Source: Pseudomonas sp. AFG_SD02_1510_Pfu_092 (GTDB taxonomy: Bacteria; Pseudomonadota; Gammaproteobacteria; Pseudomonadales; Pseudomonadaceae). Taken from it: a stretch of 64,000 nucleotides of DNA. The DNA is taken from positions 55,995 to 119,994 of the forward strand of contig NZ_PUQD01000009.1 in assembly GCF_003331055.1 (NCBI RefSeq), written 5' to 3'. A program made the position numbers and the translations under genes. Within the stretch, counting starts at the first letter, position 1. Each line of letters begins with the position of its first letter. This document shows, piece after piece, positions 27,211 to 36,990 of the stretch. The notes beneath the pieces were generated by a model. It was given only the letters and a program-made list of their open reading frames with translations. It made no database searches and had not been told where the DNA came from.

Positions 27211-28335
27211 TCATGCCCCTCTGATACCCAGGCTTTCCCGCGCCTGACCGCGCGCGTTGGCTTCTTCGGGCAAGGCCGTGACCTTGATGGCGCGCACCGG
27301 CACGGCGAACTTGGCGCCGATGCCGGAAAAGCGCTCGAGCAGGCGGAAGTTGATGGCCTGCTGAATGTCCATGTACAGGTTGTAGCCGGGGTCCTGGACG
27401 ATGTACACGCATTCGAACTCCAGCGCTTCCTTGCCGAAGCCGCGCAGGTGAGCGCGGTCGAAACGCACCTGTTGCTGCGCCTTGATGGCTTCTTCGACGA
27501 TGCCCGGGGCTTTCTTCACCGCCTCGGTGGGCGTGTCGTACGACAGGCCGAACTCGAACACGATGCGCCGTTCCTGCAGGCGCTTGTAGTTCTGGATGGT
27601 GCTGCTGATCATGCTGGCGTTGGCCATCACGATCTGCTCGCCACCCAGGCTGCGGATGCGCGTGGTTTTCAGCCCGACGTGTTCCACGGTACCGGCCAGC
27701 GGGCCGATGACGATGAAGTCGCCGACCTCGAAGGGTTTGTCCACGGCGATCGACAACGAAGCGAACAGGTCGCCGAGAATGTTCTGCACCGCCAGCGCGA
27801 CCGCGATACCGCCCACCCCCAGGCTGGCGACGAACGCGGTGATGTTCACCCCCAGGTTGGAGAGCATCGCCAGCAGCACCACCGACCACAGCAAGACCCG
27901 CGCGCCCCATGCTGACAGCGTGGCCAAGGCGCTGCCCTGGTTCAGCCCGCTGGTGTTGTGCCGGGCGAAATAGCGGCTCAGGCCGAGGCCGATGGCGCGG
28001 TTGGCCCACAGCCCGATCTGCAACGCCGCGACCACGAACCACAGGCTGCCGACCCGCGTCAGCCAGCGCTCGGGCAGGTCGAGCATGCTCAGGCCGACCA
28101 GCAGCGAGGCCAGCAGCAGGAGGAAGTTGCTGGTCCCTGCCAGCACCTTGGCCAGCACTTGGCTCAACACCCCGTCGTGTTCCGACCAGCGCCTGACGCG
28201 CCGCAGCAGGAAGCTGATGGCCGCCCGCGCCACCAGGAAGGTCACGATGGCGACGGTCAAGGCCAGCAGCAGGTTGAGAATGGAGATGCCGAACAGCGTG
28301 GTATCGGCGAACAATGCGATGATGCGATCACTCAT
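27211..28335 (-). CDS. small-conductance mechanosensitive channel (MscS family)
   Basis: A 374-residue inner-membrane protein with about four to five membrane segments; the pore-lining and first cytoplasmic region reads NITAFVASLGVGGIAVALAV, then ILGDLFASLSIAVDKPFEVGDFI, the MscS signature. The soluble beta and alpha/beta domains follow (KTTRIRSLGGEQIVMANASM). These channels open when the membrane is stretched and release solutes on osmotic downshock. It has one more N-terminal segment pair than E. coli MscS. It lies 48 bases downstream of the cyo operon on the same strand, with no sign of functional linkage. Confidence 0.92.
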   Translation of the reverse strand: MSDRIIALFADTTLFGISILNLLLALTVAIVTFLVARAAISFLLRRVRRWSEHDGVLSQVLAKVLAGTSNFLLLLASLLVGLSMLDLPERWLTRVGSLWFVVAALQIGLWANRAIGLGLSRYFARHNTSGLNQGSALATLSAWGARVLLWSVVLLAMLSNLGVNITAFVASLGVGGIAVALAVQNILGDLFASLSIAVDKPFEVGDFIVIGPLAGTVEHVGLKTTRIRSLGGEQIVMANASMISSTIQNYKRLQERRIVFEFGLSYDTPTEAVKKAPGIVEEAIKAQQQVRFDRAHLRGFGKEALEFECVYIVQDPGYNLYMDIQQAINFRLLERFSGIGAKFAVPVRAIKVTALPEEANARGQARESLGIRGA

Positions 28336-28383
28336 GAGGGCTTGCCTCCTTCCGTAAGGATTGGGTGACTCAAGGTACGGGCG

Positions 28384-28722
28384 CTACAGGCCCAGCATGT
28401 TGGCGTGCACGTAGTACATGATCCACAGCGACAGCCCCACCAGCAGCACGATGATCACGATCGAGAACACCAGCGCCACCAGGCTCCAGCGTTGTTCGCG
28501 TGCGGTGGTCAGGTGCAGGAAGAACACCATGTGCACGAGGATCTGCAGCACGGCGCAGGCCAGTATCAGCAGAAAGGTGAGTGCGCGCGGCAGGCCTGGG
28601 TACATGGCCAGGCCGAACGGCACCAGGGTGAGAATGGCGGCCAGCAGGAACCCCACGTTATAGGACAGGTGGCTGCTCTGGCTGGCACCGGCGCTGCTGT
28701 GAACCTGGCTTTCACTGGACAT
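28384..28722 (-). CDS. cyoD: cytochrome o ubiquinol oxidase subunit IV
   Basis: A 112-residue subunit with three membrane segments (YNVGFLLAAILTLVPFGLAM, ALTFLLILACAVLQILVHMV, LVALVFSIVIIVLLVGLSLW) and the family's conserved HMVFFLHL. Its ATG overlaps the cyoC stop by one base (TGATG). It assists assembly of the copper site in CyoB. Last gene of the operon here. Confidence 0.92.
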   Translation of the reverse strand: MSSESQVHSSAGASQSSHLSYNVGFLLAAILTLVPFGLAMYPGLPRALTFLLILACAVLQILVHMVFFLHLTTAREQRWSLVALVFSIVIIVLLVGLSLWIMYYVHANMLGL

Positions 28723-29333
28723 CAGATCACCCCGAACAGGTAGACGACGGTAAACACGCACACCCAGACGATGTCGAGGAAGTGCCAGAACAGGCTCAGG
28801 CAGCTCAGGCGTGTGGAGTTGACGCAGGTCAGGCCACGCTGCTGTACCTGGACCATCAGCACGGCCATCCATACCAGCCCGGTCAGCACGTGCAGGCCAT
28901 GGGTGCCGACCAGGGTGAAGAAACCGGTGAGGAAGGCACTGCGTTGCGGGCCGGCGCCCTCGGCGATCAGCTGGTAGAACTCGTTGATCTCCATGGCGAT
29001 GAAGCCCAGGCCGAGCAGGAAGGTCAGCCCCAGCCACTGCAACACCCGGCGCTTGTCCTTACGGTGGTTGGCCAGCATGGCGTAGCCGTAGGTGATGCTG
29101 CTGAACAGCAACAGGAACGTTTCGACCAGCACATACGGCAGCTCGAAGATGTCCGCCGCGCTCGGCCCGCCTGCCACGGCCTGGCCGAGCACGGCGTAGG
29201 TGGCGAACAGCGTGGCGAACAGGATGCAGTCGGTCATCAGGTAGATCCAGAAGCCGAACAGGCTCAGCGAGCCGGCATCCTCGTAACCTTGCTCCTGCTG
29301 ATGGGCGGTTTCGTTCAACACGACATGGGACAT
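28722..29333 (-). CDS. cyoC: cytochrome o ubiquinol oxidase subunit III
   Basis: A 203-residue subunit with five membrane segments. Characteristic stretches are [20 protein letters not shown] at the start and [14 protein letters not shown] with [20 protein letters not shown] at the end. The start at 29333 follows cyoB by two bases. The subunit is structural and lines the proton and oxygen pathway entrance. Confidence 0.94.
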   Translation of the reverse strand: MSHVVLNETAHQQEQGYEDAGSLSLFGFWIYLMTDCILFATLFATYAVLGQAVAGGPSAADIFELPYVLVETFLLLFSSITYGYAMLANHRKDKRRVLQWLGLTFLLGLGFIAMEINEFYQLIAEGAGPQRSAFLTGFFTLVGTHGLHVLTGLVWMAVLMVQVQQRGLTCVNSTRLSCLSLFWHFLDIVWVCVFTVVYLFGVI

Positions 29334-29335
29334 GG

Positions 29336-31309
29336 TCAGGCCTCCGCCATCAGTTGCCGCCGTTCGCTTTCCACGCGCTCGACTTCCTCGGCGGTGACGT
29401 AGTACTCGGTATGCGGGTCGTAGCTGCGCACGATCAGCGTCGCCACGGTGGCCAGCAGGCTGACGATCACCAGCCACCAGATGTGCCAGACCAGGGCGAA
29501 GCCCAGCACCGTGGCGAGGGCCCCGAGTACCACGCCGAGGCTGGTGTTGCAGGGCATGTGGATCTTGCGGAAATCCGCTTCAACCAGGGTTTTCAGGCCT
29601 TTTTCCTTCATCCCCCAGTAAGCGTCGATACCCTGTACCACAGGTTGTTCGGCAAAGTTGTAGAACGGCGGTGGCGAGGCGGTCGCCCATTCCAGGGTGC
29701 GGCCATCCCAGGGGTCGCCGGTATGGTCGCGGTTCTCGTGGCGCTTGCGGATGCTCACCACCAGCTGCATCGCCTGGCAGGCCACGCCGCACAGGATGAT
29801 CAGCACACCGAGCATTTCCAGCAGCAGGAACGGCCGCCATTCCGGCACATCGAAATGGTTCAGACGCCGGGTCATGCCCATGAAGCCGAGGAAATACGAC
29901 GGCATGAAGGCGAAGTAGAAGCCGACCAGCCAGCACCAGAACGCCGCGCGGCCCAGCGGGTCGTAGAGCTTGAAACCGAACGCCTTGGGGAACCAGTAGG
30001 TCAGCCCGCACAGGTAGCCGAACACCGCACCGCCAATGATCACGTTATGGAAGTGCGCGATCAGGAACAGGCTGTTGTGCAGCAGAAAGTCCGCCCCCGG
30101 CACCGCCAGCAGCACGCCGGTCATGCCGCCGATGCTGAAAGTGACGATGAAACCCACCGTCCACAGCATCGGGGTTTCGAAGCGCACACGCCCGCGGTAC
30201 ATGGTGAACAGCCAGGTGAAGATTTTCACCCCGGTGGGCACGGCAATGATCATGGTCATGATGCCGAAGAAGGCATTCACGTTCGGCCCGGCGCCCATGG
30301 TGAAGAAGTGGTGCACCCAGACGATGAACGACAGCACGGTGATGACGATGGTCGCCCACACCAGCGAGTAGTAACCGAACAGCCGCTTGCGCGAGAAGGT
30401 CGACGCCACTTCGGAAAAGATACCGAACGCCGGCAGGATCAGGATGTACACCTCCGGGTGGCCCCAGGCCCAGATCAGGTTGATGTACATCATCGGGTTG
30501 CCGCCCAGCTCGTTGGTGAAGAAGTGCATGCCCAGGTAGCGGTCCAGGGTGAGCATGAACAGCGTCGCGGTGAGGATCGGGAAGGCCGCCAGAATCAGGA
30601 TCGAGGTGCACAGCACGGTCCAGGTGAACACCGGTATGCGGAACAAGGTCATGCCGGTGGTGCGCATCTTGAGGATGGTGACGAAGAAATTCAGGCCGGT
30701 GAGCAACGTTCCCACCCCGGATATCTGCAGCGACCAGATGTAGTAGTCCACCCCGACGCCGGGGCTGTAGCCGATACCGGAAAGCGGTGGATAGGCGACC
30801 CAGCCGGTGCGGGCGAACTCACCGATGCCGAGGGAAATATTGACCAGCAACGCACCGGAAACGAACAGCCAGAAACTGACGGCATTGAGGAACGGGTAGG
30901 CCACGTCGCGGGCGCCGATCTGCAGCGGTACCACGATGTTCATCAGGCCGACCACGAACGGCATGGCCATGAAGAAGATCATGATCACCCCGTGGGCGGT
31001 GAAGATCTGGTCGTAGTGCTCGGGCGGCAGGTAGCCGGGCGAGCCGTCCGAGGCCATGGCCTGCTGGGTGCGCATCATCAGCGCGTCGGCGAAGCCGCGC
31101 AGCAGCATGACCAGCGCGACGACGATGTACATCACGCCGATGCGCTTGTGATCGACCGAGGTGAACCACTCCGTCCACAGGTATTTCCACTTGCGCTTCC
31201 AGGTAATCGCCGCCACGCCGCCGAAGCCGATCAGCCCGACCACCGCCAGGGTGTACATGATGATGGGCTCGCCCAGCGGGATCGCATCCCAGGTCAGTTT
31301 TCCGAACAT
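29336..31309 (-). CDS. cyoB: cytochrome o ubiquinol oxidase subunit I (haem-copper oxidase)
   Basis: A 657-residue catalytic subunit with about fifteen membrane segments. It reduces oxygen with electrons from ubiquinol and pumps protons. Visible hallmarks are the low-spin haem ligand region [16 protein letters not shown], the copper and cross-linked Tyr motif [25 protein letters not shown] with the next two copper ligands, and [11 protein letters not shown] for haem ligands in the tenth helix. [21 protein letters not shown] is typical of the quinol branch. Start [11 protein letters not shown] at 31309, five bases after cyoA; the 941-residue open frame is longer than the gene. Confidence 0.96.
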   Translation of the reverse strand: MFGKLTWDAIPLGEPIIMYTLAVVGLIGFGGVAAITWKRKWKYLWTEWFTSVDHKRIGVMYIVVALVMLLRGFADALMMRTQQAMASDGSPGYLPPEHYDQIFTAHGVIMIFFMAMPFVVGLMNIVVPLQIGARDVAYPFLNAVSFWLFVSGALLVNISLGIGEFARTGWVAYPPLSGIGYSPGVGVDYYIWSLQISGVGTLLTGLNFFVTILKMRTTGMTLFRIPVFTWTVLCTSILILAAFPILTATLFMLTLDRYLGMHFFTNELGGNPMMYINLIWAWGHPEVYILILPAFGIFSEVASTFSRKRLFGYYSLVWATIVITVLSFIVWVHHFFTMGAGPNVNAFFGIMTMIIAVPTGVKIFTWLFTMYRGRVRFETPMLWTVGFIVTFSIGGMTGVLLAVPGADFLLHNSLFLIAHFHNVIIGGAVFGYLCGLTYWFPKAFGFKLYDPLGRAAFWCWLVGFYFAFMPSYFLGFMGMTRRLNHFDVPEWRPFLLLEMLGVLIILCGVACQAMQLVVSIRKRHENRDHTGDPWDGRTLEWATASPPPFYNFAEQPVVQGIDAYWGMKEKGLKTLVEADFRKIHMPCNTSLGVVLGALATVLGFALVWHIWWLVIVSLLATVATLIVRSYDPHTEYYVTAEEVERVESERRQLMAEA

Positions 31310-31314
31310 GTGCG

Positions 31315-32238
31315 TTACTCCTTGCCGGGTTGCTGCGCAGCGGCTTGTGGGTCGCCCAGGCGCCGCTCGACTTCGCGTGAGCGGTTGACGCCCTGGTACT
31401 TGTCGATCAGTTTCTGGAACAGTTGCGCATCCACCGCGGCGTAGTGCTCCACCGGGTGGGCGACGCTGGGCCGGGCCAGTTGCGTGTAGCTGGCCTGGTC
31501 GAGCTGGCGTTGCGAGCTTCGCACCTTGGCCACCCAGGCATCGAAGCCGGCCTGGTCGAGGGCGAGGGCCTTGAAGTGCATGTCGGAAAAACCGGGGCCG
31601 TTGTAGTTGGCGGCAATGCCGGTATAGCTGCCGCGGTGGTTGGCGATCAGGTGCAGTTGCGTCTGCATGCCGGCCATGGCGTAGATCTGCCCGCCCAGCG
31701 CCGGGATGAAGAACGAGGTGATGGCGCCGTCCGCGGTCACCCGGAAGTCCACCGGGGTGTCCACCGGCATGGCCAGTTCGTTGACCGAGGCAATGCCCAG
31801 TTCGGGGTAGATGAACAGCCATTTCCAGTCGATGGCGATTACCTGTACCTGGATCGGGCGGGCGTCGGACTGCAGCGGGCGGTATGGGTCCAGGGCGTGG
31901 GTGGAGCGCCAGGTGACGATGCCGAGCACGATGATGATGACCAGCGGCACGCCCCACACCACACACTCGATCACCCGCGAGTGGCTCCACTCCGGTGTGT
32001 ACCGGGCCTTCAGGTTGGAGGCCCGGTAATGCACCGAGAACACCAGCGCCAGGACCATTACCGGGATCACCACGATCAGCATCAGCAGGGTCGCGAGGAT
32101 GATCAGGTTGCGCTGTTCCAGGCCGACCTGGCCCTTGGGGTTGAACAGCACCATGTCGCACCCTGCCAACTGCAACGCGACCGCTCCCAGCACCAGCAGG
32201 CCGACCAGCCTGGCGGCTTGCGCATATCCCTTCGCCAT
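31315..32238 (-). CDS. cyoA: cytochrome o ubiquinol oxidase subunit II (lipoprotein)
   Basis: A 307-residue subunit with a lipobox LQLAGCD, so the mature protein is anchored by lipid at Cys26. Two membrane segments ([21 protein letters not shown] and [18 protein letters not shown]) are followed by a periplasmic cupredoxin fold ([18 protein letters not shown]). The copper-binding Cys pair of cytochrome c oxidases is absent, as expected for a quinol oxidase. First gene of cyoABCD. No cyoE (haem O synthase) follows, so haem O must come from elsewhere. The C-terminal tail [20 protein letters not shown] is hydrophilic. Confidence 0.95.
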   Translation of the reverse strand: MAKGYAQAARLVGLLVLGAVALQLAGCDMVLFNPKGQVGLEQRNLIILATLLMLIVVIPVMVLALVFSVHYRASNLKARYTPEWSHSRVIECVVWGVPLVIIIVLGIVTWRSTHALDPYRPLQSDARPIQVQVIAIDWKWLFIYPELGIASVNELAMPVDTPVDFRVTADGAITSFFIPALGGQIYAMAGMQTQLHLIANHRGSYTGIAANYNGPGFSDMHFKALALDQAGFDAWVAKVRSSQRQLDQASYTQLARPSVAHPVEHYAAVDAQLFQKLIDKYQGVNRSREVERRLGDPQAAAQQPGKE

Positions 32239-32457
32239 GATCTTGCCCCGTATTGTGTTACCGAATGTTCAGGCTTGTTGCGTTAGAAGAAGGGCGGGCG
32301 GCAGAAGGTTGTATGGAATGTGTGCATTGGCGACGAGTGGTGCTCGGCCGCTGGCGCAGGCGCCTGGCTTGGCCGGCTGTCTGATGGCGCGGATTGTTTT
32401 GGCACTGGCCAGGGTAGACCGAGGCCTATGGAAGACAACACCGACGAGGGCAGCCCC

Positions 32458-32754
32458 ATGAAGAAAAGAGGCGAGACGTACCGTAAATGGCGCGATCCGA
32501 TCCTGCATCATCAGGTCCACGAGGAAACCCTCGGCGATGGCACGTGCCTGGAGGTCCAGACACGGCTGTCACGTACCGGGGCGACGCAGCTGTTCATCGG
32601 CGTGTATCGGGCTGATGGCACGGCGCTGTACGAGCGGGCCTACGCCCAGCGCGCCGGCGAAACCATGAGCCGCGCGCTGGTCTGGGGGGTGGGGTATGCA
32701 CGGCGGGTGGCCAGCGAGGGCCGGGCGTTCAACGCCGAGCCGCTGGGCAACTGA
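32458..32754 (+). CDS. small hypothetical protein
   Basis: A 98-residue soluble protein. ATG 32458 is chosen because GAGGG lies eight bases upstream; an in-frame ATG at 32428 has poor spacing. The sequence alternates strands and ends with a helix (ETMSRALVWGVGYARRVASE). No family recognised. The 219-base region from here to cyoA must contain the divergent cyo promoter. Confidence 0.7.
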   Translation: MKKRGETYRKWRDPILHHQVHEETLGDGTCLEVQTRLSRTGATQLFIGVYRADGTALYERAYAQRAGETMSRALVWGVGYARRVASEGRAFNAEPLGN

Positions 32755-32757
32755 GGC

Positions 32758-32901
32758 TCAGCCGTCGGATTGCTCCTCCGGTGGCACCTGGTCGTCCTGC
32801 CAGTCGGGTGCCTCCTGTTCCGGCTCGGGCTTGGGTACCGGCTCGCCGGGGTTGTGCGGGACATCATCGACATACGGGTCGGGGTGGTTGGGGTTGGTCA
32901 T
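32758..32901 (-). CDS. small acidic proline-rich protein
   Basis: A 47-residue protein starting MTNPNHPDPYVDDVPHNPGE and continuing with PKPEPEQEAPDW; almost entirely Pro, Asp and Glu, so disordered. A very good ribosome site GGAGG at 32911-32915 supports expression. No family known to me. Similar tiny acidic proteins are encoded at 44037 and 49714. Confidence 0.7.
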   Translation of the reverse strand: MTNPNHPDPYVDDVPHNPGEPVPKPEPEQEAPDWQDDQVPPEEQSDG

Positions 32902-32952
32902 GGCGTGTTTCCTCCAAAAGGGCTTACCCGGGTTAGCGGTCGCCGTGGATGG

Positions 32953-33198
32953 TCAGCCCGGTTCCATGGCGGTGTTCTTCTTCCAGCCGCGCAGGTTCAT
33001 GGCGCACAGGCAGACCTGCAGGATGATCAGCGCCCAGGCCTGGGCCTGCCAGCCCCACACTGCCCACAGCAGGTTGCTGCCGATGAAGCAGCAGAAACCC
33101 AGCTTGCGGCGGCCGGGGCGGCGCGAGCCGATGCACCAGGCGGCAAGCACCGTCAGGGCCATGGCAGGCCATTCGAGAAAGTCGATCCAGTATTCCAT
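32953..33198 (-). CDS. small two-segment membrane protein
   Basis: An 81-residue protein (MEYWIDFLEWPAMALTVLAA) with three hydrophobic stretches and a basic loop GSRRPGRRKLG; a TTG start at 33213 is possible. The layout resembles small PnuC-like or quaternary membrane proteins, but no firm family can be given. Confidence 0.65.
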   Translation of the reverse strand: MEYWIDFLEWPAMALTVLAAWCIGSRRPGRRKLGFCCFIGSNLLWAVWGWQAQAWALIILQVCLCAMNLRGWKKNTAMEPG

Positions 33199-33229
33199 CA
33201 AGCGGTTCCACAACGGGCTGAAAGCGATA

Positions 33230-33255
33230 CCTGCGCGCCTGGTGAGGCGCGCAGG
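33230..33255 (-). terminator. terminator hairpin after the hemerythrin gene
   Basis: CCTGCGCGCCT and AGGCGCGCAGG form an eleven-pair stem with a four-base loop, seven bases past the stop on the minus strand. Confidence 0.7.
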
Positions 33256-33261
33256 CGGGCG

Positions 33262-33726
33262 TCAGGCGGCGCTCTGTTCGCCTTTGAGCAGTTTCTTCTG
33301 CGCCTCCATGGCCTGGCCCATCTCGTCCAGCGCCTGTTTGCCCAGCAGTTTGCGAGCGGTCGGGAACAGCTCGCTTTCCTCTTCCTCGATATGGTGCTCC
33401 AGCAGTTCTTTCAGCACCTTGACCCGGCCGGCGAATTCGACGGTGGCGGTTTCTGTCTGCAGCAGGTCGGGTAGCACCAGCGAGTCGACGGTGCGGTGCT
33501 CCTCCTTGGCCTCGTAGTACATTTTCTCTTCTTCCTTGCCGCCGGCCTGTTTGATGGCCGGGTACAGGATTTCTTCTTCGAGGGCGGTATGAATGGTCAC
33601 CTCCTGCTTGATGCGCTCAAGCAGCTCGGCGCGTTTTTTCACCGCGCGCTCGGTGGTGGAGGACAGCTCTTCCAGCAGTTTTTTCACCAGTTGATGGTCC
33701 TGGGTCAGCAGTTCGATCGCGTTCAT
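33262..33726 (-). CDS. hemerythrin HHE-domain protein
   Basis: A 154-residue four-helix protein. The iron-binding pattern is TQDHQLVKKLLEEL, VTIHTALEEEILYPAI, AKEEHRTVDSLVL and ELLEHHIEEEESELFP, giving the conserved His and Glu ligands of an HHE di-iron site. The start at 33726 has AGAGG upstream. Relatives respond to oxygen, nitric oxide or oxidative stress; which applies here cannot be told. Confidence 0.92.
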   Translation of the reverse strand: MNAIELLTQDHQLVKKLLEELSSTTERAVKKRAELLERIKQEVTIHTALEEEILYPAIKQAGGKEEEKMYYEAKEEHRTVDSLVLPDLLQTETATVEFAGRVKVLKELLEHHIEEEESELFPTARKLLGKQALDEMGQAMEAQKKLLKGEQSAA

Positions 33727-33917
33727 GAAACACCTCTTCGGGCTCGGAAAAGTCACGGTTGCCTTCGATGGAGTGAGGTGCAAGCGGCAAGGTTCAAAGC
33801 GTTTGACCAGCGCACCGGGCGCAGCCGTGGGCGCCGGCGATGACCACCGGGTCAGAATTAATGAATCTTTTTCCGCGGGGCAGGCTCCATTAGCCTGAAT
33901 CGAAGAAGGAGAGTCCA

Positions 33918-34214
33918 ATGGCAGGACAGCAGTTGTTTGTGATCGAGTACGAGCTTCACGGGGAATTTCGCACCTTCATCATCCGCCAGGAACGCATGGA
34001 TAACGCCGAGGCCTGGCACTGGGCCAGTTGCGATGCCGGTGTGGGGATCATCCCACGGTTTGGCCAGCACAAGATCAAGAAGGTCAGCCGGCCGATGGCC
34101 GAGCGCTATGGCCTTGCCAATGTGCGTTGGCGCGCCTCGGGGCAGGGCCCCGAATTCGTCGCGCCACCGATCGATGTGAAGAAATTCTCCAACGGGACTG
34201 CCGGAGAGGCCTGA
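33918..34214 (+). CDS. small Pseudomonas protein of unknown function
   Basis: A 98-residue protein (MAGQQLFVIEYELHGEFRTF) with alternating strands and a Trp-containing helix AEAWHWASCDAGVG. AAGGAGAG precedes the ATG. It resembles a small uncharacterised family common in Pseudomonas (I think a DUF6555-type protein, from memory). It may be transcribed with the M42 peptidase that follows after 56 bases. Confidence 0.75.
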   Translation: MAGQQLFVIEYELHGEFRTFIIRQERMDNAEAWHWASCDAGVGIIPRFGQHKIKKVSRPMAERYGLANVRWRASGQGPEFVAPPIDVKKFSNGTAGEA

Positions 34215-34270
34215 AGCGCTTCTCTGGCCTGAAAGATCGGGGTCGCGCTGCGGCCTCGATTGCTGAGGAC

Positions 34271-35347
34271 ATGTTTGTGGAGATACAACCGCTACTCGAT
34301 GCCTTGTTGCTGGCGCGCGGTCCGGGCGGCCAGGAAGACGAGGTCCGGGCAATCGCCCAGCGCGCACTGGCCAGCTGTTGCGAAGAGGTCCACTGCGACA
34401 ACGCAGGTAACCTGGTCGGGGTCATTCGCGCAGCGGCCCCAGCCGACCCTGCTACGGCGATACGGGTCATGGCCCATCTGGACGAGATCGCCATGATCGT
34501 CAAGAAGGTCAGGCCGGATGGCAACCTCGAGGTGCTGGCGCTGGGCGGCGCGCAGCCCATCAGTTTCGGCGTCTGCCCGGTCGATATCCTGGCTGAACGG
34601 CAGGTGCTGCCGGGGGTGCTGTCCTACGGTTCGATGCACAACAGCGGGCAGTCCGGGGCCGGGCGCGATGTGCTGTCCGGCGCCGTGCAATGGAAGGATG
34701 TCTACGTCGTCACGCGCATGACCCCGCAGGCCCTGGAGCAGGCCGGGGTGCGTGCAGGCACGCGGGTGGTACTGAGCCAGCACTGGCGACAGCCGTTCAA
34801 GGTGCAGGACTGTATCGCGGCCCATTTTCTCGACGACCGGGCGCCACTGGCAGCGGTAGTCCAGTGCGCGCAGCTGCTTTGTCAGCGACGCAGCGAACTG
34901 CGCCAGGACGTGTGGTTCGTGCTGACCACACTGGAGGAAGAATCCAACGCCGGTGCCATGTATGCGGCATCCAGGCTACCCGGCGATACCACCATCGCGG
35001 TGGAAGTCGGGCCGGTGCTGGATGAGTATGCCACCCGGCTGTGCGCCGACCCGATCATCAATACCGGCGACCAGAAAGGTTATTACAGCCGCAGCGTGGT
35101 GCAGGCCCTGATCGCCGCGACGCGCCGGGCAGGCTACACGCCGCAGCCGGCGCTGCTGGTCGACTTTGCCTCCGACGCGAGTGCGGTGCTGAGTTCGGGT
35201 ACCGATGCGCGGGCAGGCTGCATTGCCATCCCGACGGAAAACACCCACGGTTTCGAAATGGTCCTGGTGGAGGGGATCAGCGCCTGTGCCGGCAGCTTGC
35301 TGGAGTATCTGCTGCAGCCGCACGCGGCTGTCACTCCTGAGGAATGA
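34271..35347 (+). CDS. M42-family aminopeptidase/endoglucanase-like metallohydrolase
   Basis: A 358-residue cytoplasmic metallopeptidase. Metal and catalytic features in order: VMAHLDEIAMIVKKV (His and Asp near residue 74), the bridging Asp in FLDDRAPLAAVV, the catalytic Glu pair in LTTLEEESNAGAM, the Asp in VDFASDASAV, and the last His in TENTHGFEMV. This is the order of M42 (tetrahedral aminopeptidase) proteins. The GTG at 34277 has better spacing to GAGG (34265-34268) than the ATG at 34271, so the true start may be two codons later. The 3' end overlaps the convergent YetF-like gene by 17 bases. Confidence 0.85.
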   Translation: MFVEIQPLLDALLLARGPGGQEDEVRAIAQRALASCCEEVHCDNAGNLVGVIRAAAPADPATAIRVMAHLDEIAMIVKKVRPDGNLEVLALGGAQPISFGVCPVDILAERQVLPGVLSYGSMHNSGQSGAGRDVLSGAVQWKDVYVVTRMTPQALEQAGVRAGTRVVLSQHWRQPFKVQDCIAAHFLDDRAPLAAVVQCAQLLCQRRSELRQDVWFVLTTLEEESNAGAMYAASRLPGDTTIAVEVGPVLDEYATRLCADPIINTGDQKGYYSRSVVQALIAATRRAGYTPQPALLVDFASDASAVLSSGTDARAGCIAIPTENTHGFEMVLVEGISACAGSLLEYLLQPHAAVTPEE

Positions 35348-35774
35348 CCGAGATCTTGCCGTTGCGTTCGACGATGGCGAACTTGATCTGCTCGACCCTT
35401 TCGATGCCTTGGCTGTCCCGCGCTGATTCGAGAATGTCGTCCTCGGTCAGCCGGGCCCGGCGCATGCGTTGGTGAAGAAAGCGCCCCTGCTCGACGACCA
35501 GGGTGGCATGGCCATCCACCAGCCGCGCCAGGCGCCTGGAATTGAGCTTGGCCAGGGACAGGCCGACATCCAGGGCGATCAGCGTGGCGATCACCAGCAT
35601 CGCATTGGTGAAGGAAAAGTCTTCGCCCAGCAAGGCCTGCTGGGTCGCTTCGCCGATGATCAGCAGCAAGACGAAATCGAAGGTGGTGAGGTCGGCCAGC
35701 GAGCGCCTGCCGGCCACGCGAAACAGCAGCATCAGGGCGACGTACATGCCTGCTGCGCGGAGAATCGAGTCCAT
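35331..35774 (-). CDS. YetF-like (DUF421) membrane protein
   Basis: A 147-residue protein with three N-terminal membrane segments including MYVALMLLFRVAGRRSLADL and FDFVLLLIIGEATQQALLG, then a small soluble domain with LARLVDGHATLVVEQGRFL and RMRRARLTEDDILESAR. This order is the YetF/DUF421 signature. Function unproven; the soluble domain may bind ligands. CTAGGAGCTCG before the ATG supports the start. Confidence 0.9.
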   Translation of the reverse strand: MDSILRAAGMYVALMLLFRVAGRRSLADLTTFDFVLLLIIGEATQQALLGEDFSFTNAMLVIATLIALDVGLSLAKLNSRRLARLVDGHATLVVEQGRFLHQRMRRARLTEDDILESARDSQGIERVEQIKFAIVERNGKISVIPQE

Positions 35775-35783
35775 GTCGAGCTC

Positions 35784-36290
35784 CTAGGGGAAAAGGAAGG
35801 TGGAGAAGCGTACCGCGCTGCTTTCGCCGGCCCTGACCACGCCCTCGAGGGTGCCGACATGTTCGCTGCGCAGGGTCAGGTAGAGGGTGGCGATACCGTC
35901 CTTGCTGGTACCCAGCTGCAGCAGCAGCGACTTGCCGTGGGACAATGACTGTTGCGGCTCGGGCTGCAGGGTCTCGATGCTGGCTTCACGTAGCAGTGTG
36001 CCGCCCAGCAGCACCATCACCGGCTTGCCTGCGCTGCCGTGAACGGTGATGCGCAGGTTGTCGGTGGTGCCGCTGCGGCTCAGTCGCTGATACTCGACCT
36101 GGACGCGGCCGTCTTCACTGGTGACCTGGGCATCGCTGAGCGGGCCGTTGCCGAACAAGCCGGCCAGGGCCAGCAGCACGATAAGCACCAGCACGTACCA
36201 TCCCACCCGCTCGAAGCGCCACACGCGCTGCTGCATGCGCATGTCTTCCTCGACCGGGTGGCACCTGGAGACCAGTTCGTCTTCGCTCAT
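35784..36290 (-). CDS. single-pass membrane protein, unrecognised
   Basis: A 168-residue protein. A cytoplasmic N-terminus of about 28 residues is followed by one membrane helix (VGWYVLVLIVLLALAGLFGN) and a periplasmic beta-rich domain (VQVEYQRLSRSGTTDNLRIT). The gene sits nine bases upstream of the YetF-like gene on the same strand; the pair is probably an operon, and the two proteins may form one membrane complex. No family recognised. Confidence 0.78.
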   Translation of the reverse strand: MSEDELVSRCHPVEEDMRMQQRVWRFERVGWYVLVLIVLLALAGLFGNGPLSDAQVTSEDGRVQVEYQRLSRSGTTDNLRITVHGSAGKPVMVLLGGTLLREASIETLQPEPQQSLSHGKSLLLQLGTSKDGIATLYLTLRSEHVGTLEGVVRAGESSAVRFSTFLFP

Positions 36291-36301
36291 GGCGTCAGCC
36301 C

Positions 36302-36805
36302 TCAGGCGCGTTCACCGCGCAACCAGCGTTGGTGGTAGGCCTGCAGGTGCGACAAGCCGTAAAGCGCGCTTTGCCGAATGACATCGGCGCGTTCGCCAAA
36401 AAAGCGCTGGCTACGGGTGAACACGGCCAGCGGCTCCCCGGCAAATGCCCAGGCAAAACACACCGTGCCCGGGGCGATGGCACCCTGCGGCTCGGGCCCG
36501 GCGACCCCGGTGCTGGCGATGGCCACGCTGGCGTCGCTGTCTTTCAGGGCGCCCAAGGCCATTTCCCAGGCCACTGCCTCGCTGGTCAGGCCGTAGCGTT
36601 CGATGGTTTGCGGGTTGACCCCGAGCAGGCGTTTCTTGGCGCTGGGCGAGTACACCACATAGCCGCTTTCCAGCACTTCGCCGGTGCCGGGGACCGCCGC
36701 CAGCAGCGCGACCATGGCGCCGGCGGTGCAGGACTCGGCGGTGGTCAGGAGCAGCTTGTGGGCCTTGAGGTAATCAAGGGCCTCGATTACAGGGTCGTTT
36801 GCCAT
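36302..36805 (-). CDS. CinA C-terminal domain protein (NMN amidohydrolase PncC type)
   Basis: A 167-residue single-domain protein. TTAESCTAGAMVALLAAVPG, VVYSPSAKKRLLGV, SEAVAWEMALGAL and ASTGVAGPEPQGAIAPGTVCF are the conserved blocks of the CinA C-terminal domain, which hydrolyses nicotinamide mononucleotide to nicotinate mononucleotide in its enzymatic members. The Ser and Thr of the active site region (AESCTAG, STGVAGP) are present. It follows closely the two membrane-protein genes on the minus strand. Confidence 0.9.
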   Translation of the reverse strand: MANDPVIEALDYLKAHKLLLTTAESCTAGAMVALLAAVPGTGEVLESGYVVYSPSAKKRLLGVNPQTIERYGLTSEAVAWEMALGALKDSDASVAIASTGVAGPEPQGAIAPGTVCFAWAFAGEPLAVFTRSQRFFGERADVIRQSALYGLSHLQAYHQRWLRGERA

Positions 36806-36990
36806 GGCAGCTCACTCATGCGTCGTTTTGTGGTGGACGTGTTTCTACGGCGGTTGGTTCATTGCGTGTGGGCCACCTGTCATGGGCGGGCAAAGCTGGC
36901 TGAACTTTGCCTGGGCTGGCGGCTTCCTCTTAAGTAGGAGGGTGGCGCAAGACATGCACCACCGCCGGTTCAACCAGAGGAGAGGCGATC

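Noticed and set aside
29354..31444. 696-codon plus-strand frame opposite cyoB
   Set aside because: Antisense to a fully conserved oxidase subunit; composition is His/Gln/Arg-rich low complexity.
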